Source: Candidatus Levybacteria bacterium RIFCSPLOWO2_02_FULL_37_18 (lineage in GTDB: Bacteria > Patescibacteriota > Microgenomatia > Levybacterales > UBA12049). Taken from it: a stretch of 47,508 bases of DNA. The notes below the pieces were generated by a model that searched no databases, had not been told where the DNA came from, and saw nothing but the letters and a program-made list of their open reading frames with translations. The position numbers and the translations under genes are program-made. Location of the stretch: assembly GCA_001784115.1 (NCBI GenBank), contig MFPD01000018.1, positions 1-47,508 on the forward strand. The letters are read 5' to 3'. Positions 1 through 6,784 of this stretch are shown here, piece after piece (position 1 is the first letter of the stretch; every line of letters starts with the position of its first letter).

Positions 1-40
1 ATATGCTTTATCTTTATCACCTCCTTTCCGGAAAGTGATT
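1..40 (-). promoter_or_regulatory. Strong Shine-Dalgarno of a divergent gene off the left edge
   Basis: Read on the minus strand, bases 34-15 contain GAAAGGAGGTGAT, a full-length complement of the usual 16S rRNA 3' tail. It lies next to the 12-bp palindrome CTTTCCGGAAAG (24-35), which could form a hairpin beside the ribosome site. No start codon is visible; an ATG could begin at base 2 and run off the edge. A divergent gene starting just left of the window is inference. Confidence 0.45.
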
Positions 41-46
41 AAGATT

Positions 47-100
47 ATGTAACAATTGAAACTTCGTTTACATGTAACAATTCAAATGTCGTGTAACATC
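47..100 (+). repeat. Direct repeats TGTAACAATT upstream of the toxin-antitoxin promoter
   Basis: TGTAACAATTGAA (48-60) and TGTAACAATTCAA (73-85) repeat with a 25-base period, followed by a partial third unit TGTAACATC (92-100). Regular spacing upstream of a promoter suggests a protein-binding array, perhaps for the downstream antitoxin or for the divergent gene. The binding role is inference. Confidence 0.4.
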
Positions 101-111
101 GCGCATAAATA

Positions 112-141
112 CTTGACAAGTTGTCAAGAAAATGCTACATT
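112..141 (+). promoter_or_regulatory. Promoter and palindromic operator of the PhD/PIN toxin-antitoxin operon
   Basis: TTGACA (113-118) and TACATT (136-141) are separated by 17 bases, a good sigma-70-type promoter. The -35 box is embedded in the perfect interrupted palindrome CTTGACAA-G-TTGTCAAG (112-128). Antitoxins of this type usually repress their own operon, so this palindrome is the obvious operator candidate. Transcription would start near base 148, almost exactly at the ATG at 150. Confidence 0.65.
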
Positions 142-149
142 TATCTTGT

Positions 150-389
150 ATGCATCAATTAACAGTGGGGCAGTTTAAAGCAAAATTTTCTGATGTTGTG
201 CAAAAACTTCTTTCCGGACAGGAAGTTGTAGTTTCTTATGGCAAAAAAAAAGAAAAGATAGGGGTTTTTGTTCCCTACAAAAATTATCAAAAGAAAACAA
301 AAAGAAAATTGGGAATCTGGGAAGGTAAAGCCTCTGTTAGATTTGCAAAGGATTTTAAAATGACAGTTGACGAGTTTTTGAATTCATGA
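150..389 (+). CDS. Antitoxin, PhD/YefM-like
   Basis: This is a 79-residue protein if started at the ATG at 150; the ORF track starts at 132. The inner start is preferred because the protein then begins MHQLTVGQFKAKFSDVV, the usual PhD/YefM N-terminus, and because the -10 box ends nine bases before it. The family folds into an N-terminal DNA-binding half (about residues 1-50) and a C-terminal tail that wraps and inhibits the toxin. The gene overlaps the PIN-domain toxin gene by 4 bases (ATGA), which implies translational coupling. The operator palindrome over the promoter fits autoregulation. Pairing with the toxin is inferred from family habit and position. Confidence 0.75.
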   Translation: MHQLTVGQFKAKFSDVVQKLLSGQEVVVSYGKKKEKIGVFVPYKNYQKKTKRKLGIWEGKASVRFAKDFKMTVDEFLNS

Positions 390-784
390 ATTACCTTCTG
401 GATACCCATACACTCTTATGGAATTTAATTTCAACTAAAAAACTTTCAACACAAGTCAAAAAGATAATATCAAATCCGCAGTCGAGTATATTTATAAGCA
501 CGGTTTCGCTTTGGGAAATATCATTAAAATATCGGATTGGAAAGCTGGAACTTGAAGGGAAAAATCCGGAGGAAATTCCGGGTGCAATAAAGTCTTTGGG
601 ATTTAATATTCTAAATTTAGATGAAGACACCGCAGCGACATTTTATAAATTTCCTGTATCTAAAAATCAAGATCCATTTGATTTAATGCTGGCCTGGCAA
701 GCCATACGTAAAGACCTATTACTACTGACCAAAGATCCGGATTTTGCCGGCTGCAGAAAGCATGATCTGAAAATAATCTGGTAA
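386..784 (+). CDS. PIN-domain toxin (VapC-like ribonuclease)
   Basis: This 132-residue protein begins MNYLLDTHTLLW, the first acidic motif of the PIN nuclease fold of the COG3744 type. SLWEISLKYRIGKL (about residues 42-55) carries the conserved acidic residue, and DPFDLMLAWQA (about 95-105) and LLTKDPDF (about 114-121) supply the remaining metal-binding aspartates. The catalytic set looks complete, so it should be an active Mg-dependent RNase, normally acting on tRNA or other RNA. It overlaps the antitoxin by 4 bases. The length is normal for the family. Confidence 0.85.
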   Translation: MNYLLDTHTLLWNLISTKKLSTQVKKIISNPQSSIFISTVSLWEISLKYRIGKLELEGKNPEEIPGAIKSLGFNILNLDEDTAATFYKFPVSKNQDPFDLMLAWQAIRKDLLLLTKDPDFAGCRKHDLKIIW

Positions 785-858
785 AGAGAACCGCTCCTTA
801 GCGAGCGCCCTTCCCGAAACGCCTTCAACTTCACGCGAGTAGGCCCAGAGGGAATCGG

Positions 859-930
859 TAGGTCCGGAAGGATTCGAACCTTCAACCCTCAAGATATAAG
901 CTTGATGCTCCGCCATTGAGCTACGGACCT
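859..930 (-). tRNA. tRNA-Ile (anticodon UAU)
   Basis: The minus strand folds as a complete 72-base cloverleaf: acceptor AGGTCCG/CGGACCT, D arm GCTC-GAGC, anticodon stem TCAAG/CTTGA with loop CTTATAT, five-base variable loop and T arm GAAGG-TTCGAAT-CCTTC. The loop places UAU at positions 34-36 (codon AUA), with U33 before it and discriminator A73. CCA is not encoded (the next bases are CCG). Most bacteria read AUA with a CAU anticodon whose C is changed to lysidine by TilS, so a genomically encoded UAU is unusual. Confidence 0.9.
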
Positions 931-947
931 AAATAGTATTATACCAG

Positions 948-983
948 GTAGAAAAAGTAGAATAAAGTAGACGAAGTAGAAAT
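948..983 (+). repeat. GTAGA word array (left copy)
   Basis: The stretch reads GTAGA-n(3-5) five times in a row. A reversed copy lies at 1167-1203 and a further minus-strand copy at 4076-4112. The two copies flanking the four-helix fragment form an inverted pair. No coding capacity is apparent. Confidence 0.5.
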
Positions 984-987
984 CAGA

Positions 988-1152
988 TTAACTTTCTATT
1001 TGTTTTTTGTAGCGGTATAAAAGAAAAGATACTTTAGAACGCTGACTATCAAACTCTTGATATTGTTCTTCTTCCCAGTATCCAATTTCTCTAGCTACCT
1101 CACCTTGGCTTTCTAGTTCTAAAAGTGAACCTTCTGCAATTTTGATATCCAC
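988..1152 (-). pseudogene. C-terminal fragment of a four-helix-bundle (S23/IVP-like) protein
   Basis: The minus strand from a possible GTG at 1152 to TAA at 988 encodes 54 residues beginning VDIKIAEGSLLELESQ, with GEVAREIGYW after it. EGSL.ELE and the following GY are hallmarks of the small four-helix-bundle family first described from 23S rRNA intervening sequences. A normal member is about 115-125 residues, so the first half, with the usual NIAEG-type helix, is missing. TGA and TAA stops lie directly upstream in frame. It is too short for the ORF track. The fragment sits between two inverted GTAGA arrays, suggesting a mobile or rearranged unit. Confidence 0.5.
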
Positions 1153-1166
1153 TTATCATGCTTTCC

Positions 1167-1203
1167 TTCTCTACTTTCACTACTTCTTCTACCTTATCTA
1201 CTT
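1167..1203 (-). repeat. GTAGA word array (right, inverted copy)
   Basis: The minus strand reads GTAGA units again (plus strand TCTACT). It abuts the stop codon of the TraG-like gene and is inverted relative to the array at 948-983. Confidence 0.45.
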
Positions 1204-3581
1204 TATAATCTAGCCCGTTGTGCTATCTCCGCTTCCACGACATTCACGTCGCGGGCATATTTGAGGCGTGATAGCTCTTTAATGAGCTCTGCGACACGGG
1301 GGTTAGCAAGCTTTTTCTCATTGGTTAAATCACGAGTTAGGTCCATGGAAAACGGCGGGACAGGCTCACCACCAACAATAGTCTTAATATAGGTGTTAAA
1401 CCGTTCGATATTAATTAAATCCGCTTCGTTAAATGTTGGCTGGAATTCATGCTGAAGGTAATTTGCATCCGTAACTCCAACTCTAAATGATACGACCGAA
1501 CCAACATTGCCAAAAATAGCATTTTTAACTTCTTCTTCCATTTGTCCGATAAACTGATTGGCAACAATTAAGTTAAGCTTGTACTTTCTCGCCTCAGACA
1601 AAATCTGAGCAAAATCAGGCGTGGCAAAATTTTGGAACTCGTCAACGTATAGAAAAAAATCCTGCCTCTGTTCTTTAGGAATATCCTGCCTGCTCATGGC
1701 CGCAACAAGAATTTTAGGAACAAGAACCAAACCAAGAAAGCTACTATTCTCTTCTCCGATTCGCCCTTTGGAAAGATTAATAAGTAAAATTTTTCTCTCG
1801 TCCATAACTTTTCTAAAATTAAACGCGCTGTCGGATTGGCCGATAATATTTCGAATCATTTTATTGGTAACAAATCGTCCAAACTTGGAAACAATGTAAT
1901 CCAAGACTTCTGACTTGTGAAAATCCGACGTCTGGGCGATCTGGTCTGTCCAATAACGCCTGACAATCGGGTCACTCACTTTGGGCAGTAATTCCTGGAC
2001 AAAGGCCGCATCGGTTAACACACGCACAACCTCTATAAACGTGTTTCCTTTCTCTGACATAACAGTTAACATTGCGTTTCTGATTGCGTGCTCAAACCGG
2101 GGTCCAATTATTCCTGTTTGATGAGGATCAAATAATTTGTACATGAGTCCTATGATGGAAGAAACTACATAATGTTTTTGCTCCTCGGTTGCTGCTTCCA
2201 ACATGTTAAAACCCATGGGACGCTGGGTATCCGAAGGGTCAAATAAAATTACTTCTTCTGCTCTTTGGGGCGGAATCATGGGTAAAACATCCTCGATTAA
2301 GTCTCCATGCGGGTCAATTACCGCCAAACCCTGGCCGCTTCGAATGTCTTGCATAATCATGTCTTTTAAGAACTCTGATTTACCAGTGCCTGTTTTGCCT
2401 ATTATATACATGTGTCTTCGTCTGTCATCCAAAGACATATACACAGGCTTGGAAAGACCCCTGTACGTACTTTTTCCTAAGTACAGTCCCGAGTCTGGGA
2501 CTTGGGCCGGTGCGGGAGCTCGCTTTGAAGTAATCCAATGGATATGATGTGTGGCAACACTTTTATTGGGCAAGTGGAAAATCGTTGCCAATTCTTCTGA
2601 GGTTAGTAATGATTTTTGACCCCTGATAGGCATATAACGATAAATAAAATCATTCATGAATAACCCTTTAAAGCGGTGTTTATTGCTTGTAAAAGAATTA
2701 ATGCCGTCAAACTGGGCAAATGCGCTTTTTATATTATTTAAATGCGCTTTTGCAGCTTCTTGGGTAGTTGAGGAAACTACCATCCGAATCACAACTTTAA
2801 ACCCCGGTTTACCGATTTTATTTTCGATTGCTTCTAATTCTTTTGCGTCCGAAGAATATTTCGCAGTCTCAGGATTTGCTTCTGTTTTCTTAACATGGGC
2901 AATATGGTTTCTGCCATGCTCTTTCCATTTACCCGAAGCAGGCTCAACCAAAATTTGAATTGTCGCTCCCTCGCCTTCTGTCATTTTTGCCAGTACCGAG
3001 GTAATCGAAGACAAAGGATCTGTTGGCAAATCTTTAAATACCTTAATTGGTACGTATTCATGTCCTTTTGTTTTTAATGACGTAAAAGCAACTTTTCCTG
3101 TTTCTGAAAATATATTGTACTCATTGCCTAAGATATATTTTTTTCCCTGTCCTTCTTCTACAACAGTGATTTCCGCATCCGGATACGCGCCGTTTATTTG
3201 TTTTTCTACCATGTCCCGCAATTTTTGAGGTATGTAGATAAAAAATCGGATGTCTCCCGGAAGACCGGCAATTTCAAAACCAATATGAGGCTGGTGTTTT
3301 AAAAAAGAAAACCTTCCTCCCTCGTAAAGTGAAGCAAACGAAGCAAACATTTGCTCTGCTGCGTCTATTTTTATTTCATTATCCCTTGGCAGGGCAACTT
3401 GAAGAAGTACGCTATGGAGCGAGCGATCTTCCCTGTCTTTATTTCTATACCAAAGAACAAACAGGTATCCAAGTCCCCATAAAAGAAATGCTGCAATAAT
3501 CGCAGCAAACAACCCAAAAGTCAGAGCGATTAATAAATTTGTTAATGCATCAAGTGAAAAGGTTTGAATAGTAAGATTCAT
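1203..3581 (-). CDS. TraG/VirD4-like type IV secretion coupling ATPase
   Basis: This is a 792-residue membrane-anchored P-loop ATPase. A hydrophobic segment near residues 12-42 is the membrane anchor. Walker A is GKTGTGKSEF (about 394-403), and HGDLIEDVL follows it as in VirD4/TraD-type proteins. Walker B is FFLYVDEFQNFATP (about 640-653), followed by a sensor-like NLIVANQFIGQM. Residues 45-370 form an extended N-terminal region with no motif I recognise. In known relatives such proteins feed DNA or protein substrates to a type IV secretion channel or drive DNA transfer. It is the last gene of a minus-strand group behind two unknown proteins. The VirB2-like proteins at 45-47 kb would be natural partners but are far away. 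Confidence 0.8.
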   Translation of the reverse strand: MNLTIQTFSLDALTNLLIALTFGLFAAIIAAFLLWGLGYLFVLWYRNKDREDRSLHSVLLQVALPRDNEIKIDAAEQMFASFASLYEGGRFSFLKHQPHIGFEIAGLPGDIRFFIYIPQKLRDMVEKQINGAYPDAEITVVEEGQGKKYILGNEYNIFSETGKVAFTSLKTKGHEYVPIKVFKDLPTDPLSSITSVLAKMTEGEGATIQILVEPASGKWKEHGRNHIAHVKKTEANPETAKYSSDAKELEAIENKIGKPGFKVVIRMVVSSTTQEAAKAHLNNIKSAFAQFDGINSFTSNKHRFKGLFMNDFIYRYMPIRGQKSLLTSEELATIFHLPNKSVATHHIHWITSKRAPAPAQVPDSGLYLGKSTYRGLSKPVYMSLDDRRRHMYIIGKTGTGKSEFLKDMIMQDIRSGQGLAVIDPHGDLIEDVLPMIPPQRAEEVILFDPSDTQRPMGFNMLEAATEEQKHYVVSSIIGLMYKLFDPHQTGIIGPRFEHAIRNAMLTVMSEKGNTFIEVVRVLTDAAFVQELLPKVSDPIVRRYWTDQIAQTSDFHKSEVLDYIVSKFGRFVTNKMIRNIIGQSDSAFNFRKVMDERKILLINLSKGRIGEENSSFLGLVLVPKILVAAMSRQDIPKEQRQDFFLYVDEFQNFATPDFAQILSEARKYKLNLIVANQFIGQMEEEVKNAIFGNVGSVVSFRVGVTDANYLQHEFQPTFNEADLINIERFNTYIKTIVGGEPVPPFSMDLTRDLTNEKKLANPRVAELIKELSRLKYARDVNVVEAEIAQRARL

Positions 3582-3592
3582 AAGTTCATAAT

Positions 3593-3622
3593 GTCATTCC
3601 GAGCAAAGCGAGGAATCTCTGA
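3593..3622 (+). repeat. Partial palindromic element (GTCATTCCGAG type)
   Basis: GTCATTCCGAGCAAAGCGAG followed by GAATCTC is one arm and the loop of the palindromic family that recurs across this window. It fills the gap between the 142-aa gene stop and the ATPase start. Confidence 0.6.
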
Positions 3623-3626
3623 TTCG

Positions 3627-4055
3627 TCACTTTTTTTCAGCATCTTTTTCTTTTTGTCTTTTCAGTTTTTTCAACACTAAAGCTGTCCAATATCTAAGAG
3701 AATCTCTCCATGAGGTTCTTGCTATTGTTGCTTGTGCCTGATCAATTGTCCCTGGAACCGAACTTGTACCAGCCTGAGGGAAGGCTGGAACAGGTGTTGA
3801 TTCTGCTGCATATTGAACAAGTCTTGGATCAGCTAACGTAAGATCAGGTCTTTCAGGCGTAGCTTCCACTCCATGCTCTTTTAATTCAGGCGGAACAACG
3901 ACCTCTTGATTTGAAGACCTAACTACTTCTTCTTGTTCTCGTCTTACCACTCCAAGGGTTTCTACAGGAACTTGTGGGGCAACAGAAGGCACAACCGGAT
4001 CTACCGATGTTGTTGGTTGTGAAACTGGTGGTTTAACTACCGCGTCTTCCGCCAT
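3627..4055 (-). CDS. Proline-rich low-complexity protein with basic C-terminus, unknown
   Basis: This 142-residue protein has no signal peptide or membrane helix. Residues 1-100 are rich in Pro, Val, Thr and Glu and look disordered. A short ordered block TSWRDSLRYWTALVLKKLKRQ (about 112-132) is followed by a lysine-rich tail. The -10-like box TATGAT lies six bases before the ATG, so the mRNA would be leaderless and the gene has its own promoter. It lies between the 464-aa gene and the secretion ATPase, both on the same strand, which suggests a shared process. I do not recognise a function. Confidence 0.6.
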   Translation of the reverse strand: MAEDAVVKPPVSQPTTSVDPVVPSVAPQVPVETLGVVRREQEEVVRSSNQEVVVPPELKEHGVEATPERPDLTLADPRLVQYAAESTPVPAFPQAGTSSVPGTIDQAQATIARTSWRDSLRYWTALVLKKLKRQKEKDAEKK

Positions 4056-4075
4056 ATATTCATCATATCATGCCC

Positions 4076-4112
4076 CTTCTACTTTTTCTACTTTGTTGTC
4101 TACTTCTTCAAG
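4076..4112 (-). repeat. GTAGA word array
   Basis: GTAGA units on the minus strand (GTAGACAACAAAGTAGAAAA...) occupy the gap between the 464-aa and 142-aa genes, the same word as around the four-helix fragment. Confidence 0.45.
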
Positions 4113-4117
4113 TTTTT

Positions 4118-5512
4118 TCATTTGCAAACAGGCATTCCTTCTTCCTCTGCCTTCTTTTTTGTTAAACCGCATTTCTGGCATGCACCGTCTCCAATAGGTC
4201 CATCCGCTTTCCACCCACAAACACACTCAAACCATTCTCCATCGTCATCTCCACCAAGAATAGTCTTAAATGCCCTATTAAATTGATACGCAAATGAACG
4301 TTTATCTTTTGTTCCTCCTCCGGCACAGCCTGGAATCTTTGCCACATTTCTTAAAGCTCCGCCAAACGAATACCCATCCATGAGTCTCGGATCAAAAGGA
4401 ATAACGTTTTGGGGAAGTTCTGGGTATAACGTACGGATTTTCTTTTCTTCTTCTTTTCTTAGCACATAACGCGAAAGCCGAAGGATTGTTGCCGCAAGAG
4501 CTTCTTTTACATTTTTATACGACCAGTCCTTTAAGCTTCTTGAATAATCAACCCACTGATTTATAAATGTTTTTGTTGCATCATCATAATCCCACAGCTT
4601 ATTCCAGTCTTTAGCCGCCGCAAGTACGTCATCAATAGTTTTATCCCGATAAATTCGACGGGTATTCTTTTTGGCTCTTATTTTCGCCATTATCTCAACT
4701 ATATCTTCTATTTGAGTTACTGTTGAACCGTCAAAAAGTGCTGGGTTTGCCATAAAATCTTCGGGAGAAGAATCTTTGGTAAGATGCGGGTCTTTCTGAC
4801 CTGACAACGTATAAAGCCTTGTCATCAACTCTCCATGTTCTTGATAATCAAAATCATTACAAATAGTATACGTAGGAATGTCTTCTCCATTTTCTTGCAT
4901 TTTCAAAACAGTAAGACGTGACTCCGGGTACTTAATCATAACTCCATCTTCATCGGGAAGTCCGTCTCCGTGAGTACTATTTACTACCGCAAGCCGGCCG
5001 ATTTTAAAAAATGGCGCTATCTTATTAACATAGGTATCATAGACAACGCCATTTCGTTCTTTTTTAGAAAGTGTTTCTGCGAGATTAAACCCTGCACCAT
5101 GCAAAGGATCTTTTAATATATATCTTCCGTTTTCAAATCTGAATCTTAAAAGTCCTGGAAGGACCGGATCTTGCACCAAATATTCACCTATCCAGCTTCT
5201 TAATGAATATTCCGTAAGACTTATCCAGAGTTCTTTTTTTCTTTCCAAACTTAAATCTTTTAATTTAGGAGAATCTAAAAATCCCATCTGGTACCCAAGC
5301 ATAAACCCGACTCCCGGTAAATCAACCCAGTTTTTGGGGAGTTTTTCTTTTTGCCAATTATTTCTAAGATGATCTATTTCTTCCTGAAGATTCCTCTCTA
5401 GAAACGTTAACTCTTTATTGTCATGCTGAACTTGATTCAGCATCTTATTGGATCCTGAAATAAATTCAGGATGACGATAGGAAGATTCTCTTTCTAAAAC
5501 TGCAACTGCCAT
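4118..5512 (-). CDS. Unknown 464-aa protein with C-terminal zinc ribbon and N-terminal repeat insertion
   Basis: I do not recognise the family. The protein appears soluble. The C-terminus carries ECVCGW and CQKCG (about residues 437-456), four cysteines spaced as a small zinc ribbon; an extra CAGGG lies near residue 401. Residues about 13-31 (HPEFISGS, MLNQVQHD) are the translation of a palindromic repeat (5420-5475) inserted in frame near the N-terminus. The real conserved protein probably begins around LTFLERNLQEEID. AAGGAG sits five bases before the ATG at 5512, so translation is Shine-Dalgarno led within the operon, and the start overlaps the end of the adenosyltransferase gene by 19 bases. 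Confidence 0.6.
   Translation of the reverse strand: MAVAVLERESSYRHPEFISGSNKMLNQVQHDNKELTFLERNLQEEIDHLRNNWQKEKLPKNWVDLPGVGFMLGYQMGFLDSPKLKDLSLERKKELWISLTEYSLRSWIGEYLVQDPVLPGLLRFRFENGRYILKDPLHGAGFNLAETLSKKERNGVVYDTYVNKIAPFFKIGRLAVVNSTHGDGLPDEDGVMIKYPESRLTVLKMQENGEDIPTYTICNDFDYQEHGELMTRLYTLSGQKDPHLTKDSSPEDFMANPALFDGSTVTQIEDIVEIMAKIRAKKNTRRIYRDKTIDDVLAAAKDWNKLWDYDDATKTFINQWVDYSRSLKDWSYKNVKEALAATILRLSRYVLRKEEEKKIRTLYPELPQNVIPFDPRLMDGYSFGGALRNVAKIPGCAGGGTKDKRSFAYQFNRAFKTILGGDDDGEWFECVCGWKADGPIGDGACQKCGLTKKKAEEEGMPVCK
5420..5475 (+). repeat. Palindromic element inside the 464-aa gene
   Basis: The unit runs from GTCATGCTGAACTTG to TTCAGGATGAC, with nested arms (TGCTGAACTTGATTCAGCA and GGATCCTGAA..TTCAGGATGAC). 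It reads through in frame as the protein's residues ~13-31. Confidence 0.75.
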
Positions 5513-6132
5513 ATTGTCTCCTTTTTCTTTTCTTTAAAATTTATAAATCTCGCCATGGTAAACAAAAGATCTGAAAGTCGATTCATGTAGACAATAATGT
5601 CAGGAGTAACCTTCTCATTCTCCGAAAGTTCAATAATCCGTCTCTCCGCCCGCCTGGCTATTGTCCGGCATACATGCAATTGTGAACCTGTTTTACCAAC
5701 ACCGGGCAAAATAAAACACTGAAAATCAGGGATTACTTCTGCCATCTTGTCTATGAGTTTTTCGAAGCTTTGAACTCTTTTCTCTAAGAATTCCGAAGTT
5801 TCTTTGGGATACTTAGGATTGGGATTTGCAATCGATGCTCCAATATCAAAAAGGTCATGCTGAACTTGATTCAGCATCTTTTTAACTTTTGAACTGTAAT
5901 CCTGCCTGCCGGCAGGCAAGGTTTGACTTTTGCCTTTTGACTTTTGAATTTCCGCAATTACTACTCCGATTGCGCTACTGAGCTCATCAACAGTCCCCAC
6001 TGCTTCTATTCGAAGGCTAAACTTAGGAACCCGTTTTCCACCAAACAATGAAGTTATACCTTTATCTCCTGTTTTGGTATACACTTTTACTTTTTGATAC
6101 TCCCGTTGATCTTTAGTTTTTCGTTTTGTCAT
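5494..6132 (-). CDS. Cob(I)yrinic acid a,c-diamide / cobalamin adenosyltransferase, PduO type
   Basis: This 212-residue enzyme transfers the 5'-deoxyadenosyl group of ATP to cob(I)alamin, making coenzyme B12. KVYTKTGDKGITSLFGG (about residues 15-31) is the ATP-binding signature, VGTVDELSSAIG (45-56) is the conserved second motif and CRTIARRAERRI (about 155-166) is the arginine-rich helix. A compound insertion replaces the loop at about residues 63-92: a repeat-word stretch (KSKGKSQ), the peptide LPAGRQ from a GC palindrome, and MLNQVQHD from a palindromic-element half. Removing it gives a normal-sized enzyme. The product is the cofactor of the class II ribonucleotide reductase encoded just upstream. 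It overlaps its neighbours at both ends. Confidence 0.85.
   Translation of the reverse strand: MTKRKTKDQREYQKVKVYTKTGDKGITSLFGGKRVPKFSLRIEAVGTVDELSSAIGVVIAEIQKSKGKSQTLPAGRQDYSSKVKKMLNQVQHDLFDIGASIANPNPKYPKETSEFLEKRVQSFEKLIDKMAEVIPDFQCFILPGVGKTGSQLHVCRTIARRAERRIIELSENEKVTPDIIVYMNRLSDLLFTMARFINFKEKKKETIWQLQF
5854..5955 (+). repeat. Compound repeat insertion inside the adenosyltransferase gene
   Basis: From left to right on the plus strand there is a half element GTCATGCTGAACTTGATTCAGC (5854-5879), a word 'TTAACTTTTGAACTG', the GC palindrome CCTGCCTGCCGGCAGGCAAG (5901-5920) and a word array of TTTGACTTTTG type (5921-5955). All are read through in frame. Confidence 0.75.
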
Positions 6133-6673
6133 TTTTTCTTGTCATTCCGGACTTGATCAGGAATCTGTATGGATCCCGAATCGAGATCAGGATGACATTC
6201 TTAATGAATTCATAACTTCCAAAAAATACTCCTGTATAGAACAAATCCCCAAGGATTGTGTTCCGAAAGAATGGGAGGGCATACACATAGCATTGAACTA
6301 AACCCTGAAGAGTTTTTGGATATAGACTGCCAACTAGCCACACTCCAAAATTAGTGATTATAAAGAAAAGAACTGAAGATGCAAGTGTGCCTAAAATAAC
6401 GTTTTGAATTGACTTATGCTGTCGTATCCAAAGTCCTATGAGTCCTGTTAATAAAAAGCTTCCATACACAAACAAAATTGTGCTATGAAAACCAATAAAC
6501 AAGTCAGAAACAAACATTGCAAGTAATGGAACAATTAGCGCATATTTTTTATTTAAATACACTCCCCCAAACAAAGCCATCCCTGCAATTGGTGCAAAAT
6601 TTGGAGGATGCGGAAGGAGCCGTAGAAGTACGGCAAAGAGAATAATTGAAATTGGTGTAATAATCTTCTTCAT
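6113..6673 (-). CDS. Small polytopic membrane protein (DUF6580-like, possible transport component)
   Basis: The ORF track starts at 6715, but those 14 residues are repeat translation; the natural start is the ATG at 6673 (MKKIITPISIILFAVLLRLL). About five hydrophobic segments follow. HPPNFAPIAGMALFGGVYL (about 17-35) and the following YALIVPLLAMFVSDLFIG resemble the glycine-rich substrate-side helices of small ECF S-component-like proteins and the DUF6580 family. The last ~17 residues (DPYRFLIKSGMT...) are again repeat translation and overlap the adenosyltransferase start. Position in a riboswitch-led group with a cobalamin adenosyltransferase suggests corrinoid uptake. That role is inference and no energising ATPase is visible. 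Confidence 0.6.
   Translation of the reverse strand: MKKIITPISIILFAVLLRLLPHPPNFAPIAGMALFGGVYLNKKYALIVPLLAMFVSDLFIGFHSTILFVYGSFLLTGLIGLWIRQHKSIQNVILGTLASSVLFFIITNFGVWLVGSLYPKTLQGLVQCYVYALPFFRNTILGDLFYTGVFFGSYEFIKNVILISIRDPYRFLIKSGMTRKNDKTKN
6131..6200 (+). repeat. Palindromic element at the junction of membrane-protein and adenosyltransferase genes
   Basis: The unit runs from GTCATTCCGGACTTGATC through GGATCCCGAATCGAGATC to AGGATGAC. It supplies the C-terminal residues of the DUF6580-like protein. Confidence 0.7.
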
Positions 6674-6681
6674 ATAAAATT

Positions 6682-6780
6682 GTCGTCCTGAACCTGATTC
6701 AGAATCCCGAAACAAGTTCGGGACAGCGTCCTTGATGCTGAAATACCCTGCCTGCCGGCAGGTAGGAATTCAGCATGATA
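6682..6780 (+). repeat. Compound palindromic repeats between DUF4430 and membrane-protein genes
   Basis: Adjacent units here are CTGAACCTGATTCAG, CCCGAAACAAGTTCGGGAC, and a GATGCTGAA...TTCAGCAT hairpin enclosing the GC palindrome CCTGCCTGCCGGCAGGTAGG (6747-6766). The GC palindrome appears to sit inside the other element, a nested arrangement. Confidence 0.65.
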
Positions 6781-6784
6781 AGGA

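Noticed and set aside
13-28. ATCACCTCCTTTC on the plus strand looks like the 3' end of 16S rRNA
   Set aside because: The conserved bases before it (GCGGTTGG and the preceding helix) are absent, and the same bases on the minus strand make an ideal Shine-Dalgarno site.
391-916. Minus-strand ORFs of 79, 72 and 64 aa
   Set aside because: They lie across the PIN toxin gene and the tRNA; the GSNPSGP-like peptide is the usual translation of a tRNA T arm.
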